Shown: positions 38,185 through 38,492 of the stretch, piece after piece
Layout of the letters: every line of letters starts with the position of its first letter
Numbering within the stretch: the stretch's first letter is position 1
Assembly (NCBI GenBank): GCA_003151855.1
Contig: PLYV01000139.1
Location: 1,558-40,049 of the forward strand
Direction: 5' to 3'
From: Limisphaerales bacterium
Lineage (GTDB): Bacteria > Verrucomicrobiota > Verrucomicrobiia > Limisphaerales > UBA11358
DNA: 38,492 nt
Program-made: the position numbers and the translations under genes
The notes under the pieces: generated by a model
Database searches by the model: none
Seen by the model: only the letters and a program-made list of their open reading frames with translations
Told to the model about the DNA's origin: nothing

Positions 38185-38492
38185 TCATAGCCCCAGTTTC
38201 TTAAACCGGTTGTTCACTTCCTTGAAATGGAAATCCAGCGAGCAAAGTTTTTCCAGTTCGCCCGCCTTGAAAAGTTTTTTAACTTCCGGGTCCAGCTTGA
38301 GCTGCTCCACGAAGTCGGCGTCATCGCGGCCGGCGTGTTTCACTTCCCACGTCTTCATCGCGGCGTCCTGGCAGATCTTGTAGGCGGCTTCGCGGGTCAG
38401 GCCTTTCTTGATAAGTGCGAGAAGGATCGTCTGGCTGTTCCACATGCCGAGCGAGAGGCCGAGATTCTTCTTCATGTTCGCCGGATAAACGA
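38185..38492 (-). CDS. purB: Adenylosuccinate lyase, C-terminal part (5' end beyond window)
   Basis: The last 102 or so residues of a fumarase/aspartase-superfamily protein. The frame stays open to the window edge as VYPANMKKNLGLSLGMWNSQTILLALIKKGLTREEAAYK-like text, which is the PurB C-terminal pattern (VxPxxMxxNLxxxxG...ILLALxxKGxxREEAY). PurB splits SAICAR and adenylosuccinate in purine synthesis. The catalytic domain lies outside the window, so identification rests on this C-terminal domain. The ATG at 38475 is internal, not the start. Confidence 0.75.
   Translation of the reverse strand, partial: VYPANMKKNLGLSLGMWNSQTILLALIKKGLTREAAYKICQDAAMKTWEVKHAGRDDADFVEQLKLDPEVKKLFKAGELEKLCSLDFHFKEVNNRFKKLGL

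Overview
The window looks like a chromosomal segment of a Verrucomicrobiota bacterium, probably from the Pedosphaera/Limisphaerales side of the phylum. This is inferred from the GC-rich DNA, large secreted proteins with autotransporter-type beta-strand repeats, a fused ccoNO gene, and many short palindromic and simple repeats of a kind I associate with these genomes. No database search was possible. I see no CRISPR array, rRNA, tRNA, phage or insertion sequence.

Layout: (1) 1-3953, plus strand: the end of an amidohydrolase gene, then bioF and bioA of biotin synthesis. (2) 3954-5456: a gene-poor island of repeat-like DNA with one frameshifted small ORF and one small hypothetical gene. (3) 5457-15811, minus strand: a cbb3 cytochrome oxidase operon in the order ccoI, PocR/AraC regulator, ccoS, outer-membrane barrel, ccoNO, ccoQ, ccoP, ccoG, ccoH, TauE/SafE-like protein. 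Most junctions overlap or abut; rbsD lies just upstream. (4) 16441-23792: a tandem GH43 enzyme convergent with a giant secreted rhamnogalacturonan lyase-like protein. (5) 23865-29337, minus strand: a hexose phosphomutase, two paralogous secreted C-type-lectin-like proteins, a GH15-like protein and ribulose-phosphate epimerase. (6) 29424-38492: a hybrid sensor kinase, rpsT, a secreted GH43-GH16 fusion, an MFS transporter, an aldo/keto reductase, an SGNH lipoprotein and the 3' end of purB.

The respiratory operon holds nearly everything needed to build a cbb3 oxidase: the subunits, the CcoG/H/I/S assembly factors and a copper ATPase. The carbohydrate genes suggest use of pectin side chains (rhamnogalacturonan, arabinan) and beta-glucans.

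The most striking signal is a set of short repeats sitting in frame inside conserved enzyme genes. A 54-bp palindrome occurs in both bioF and bioA, in the same orientation and in the only open frame of that strand. A second palindrome (69 bp) is in bioA and a third (about 68 bp) is in the phosphomutase gene. A 20-mer inside bioA recurs in an intergenic repeat 27 kb away. This resembles the Rickettsia palindromic elements, in which a mobile repeat becomes a peptide insert, and it is the best candidate here for a poorly described system. A second point is a frameshift in ccoNO that needs resequencing.
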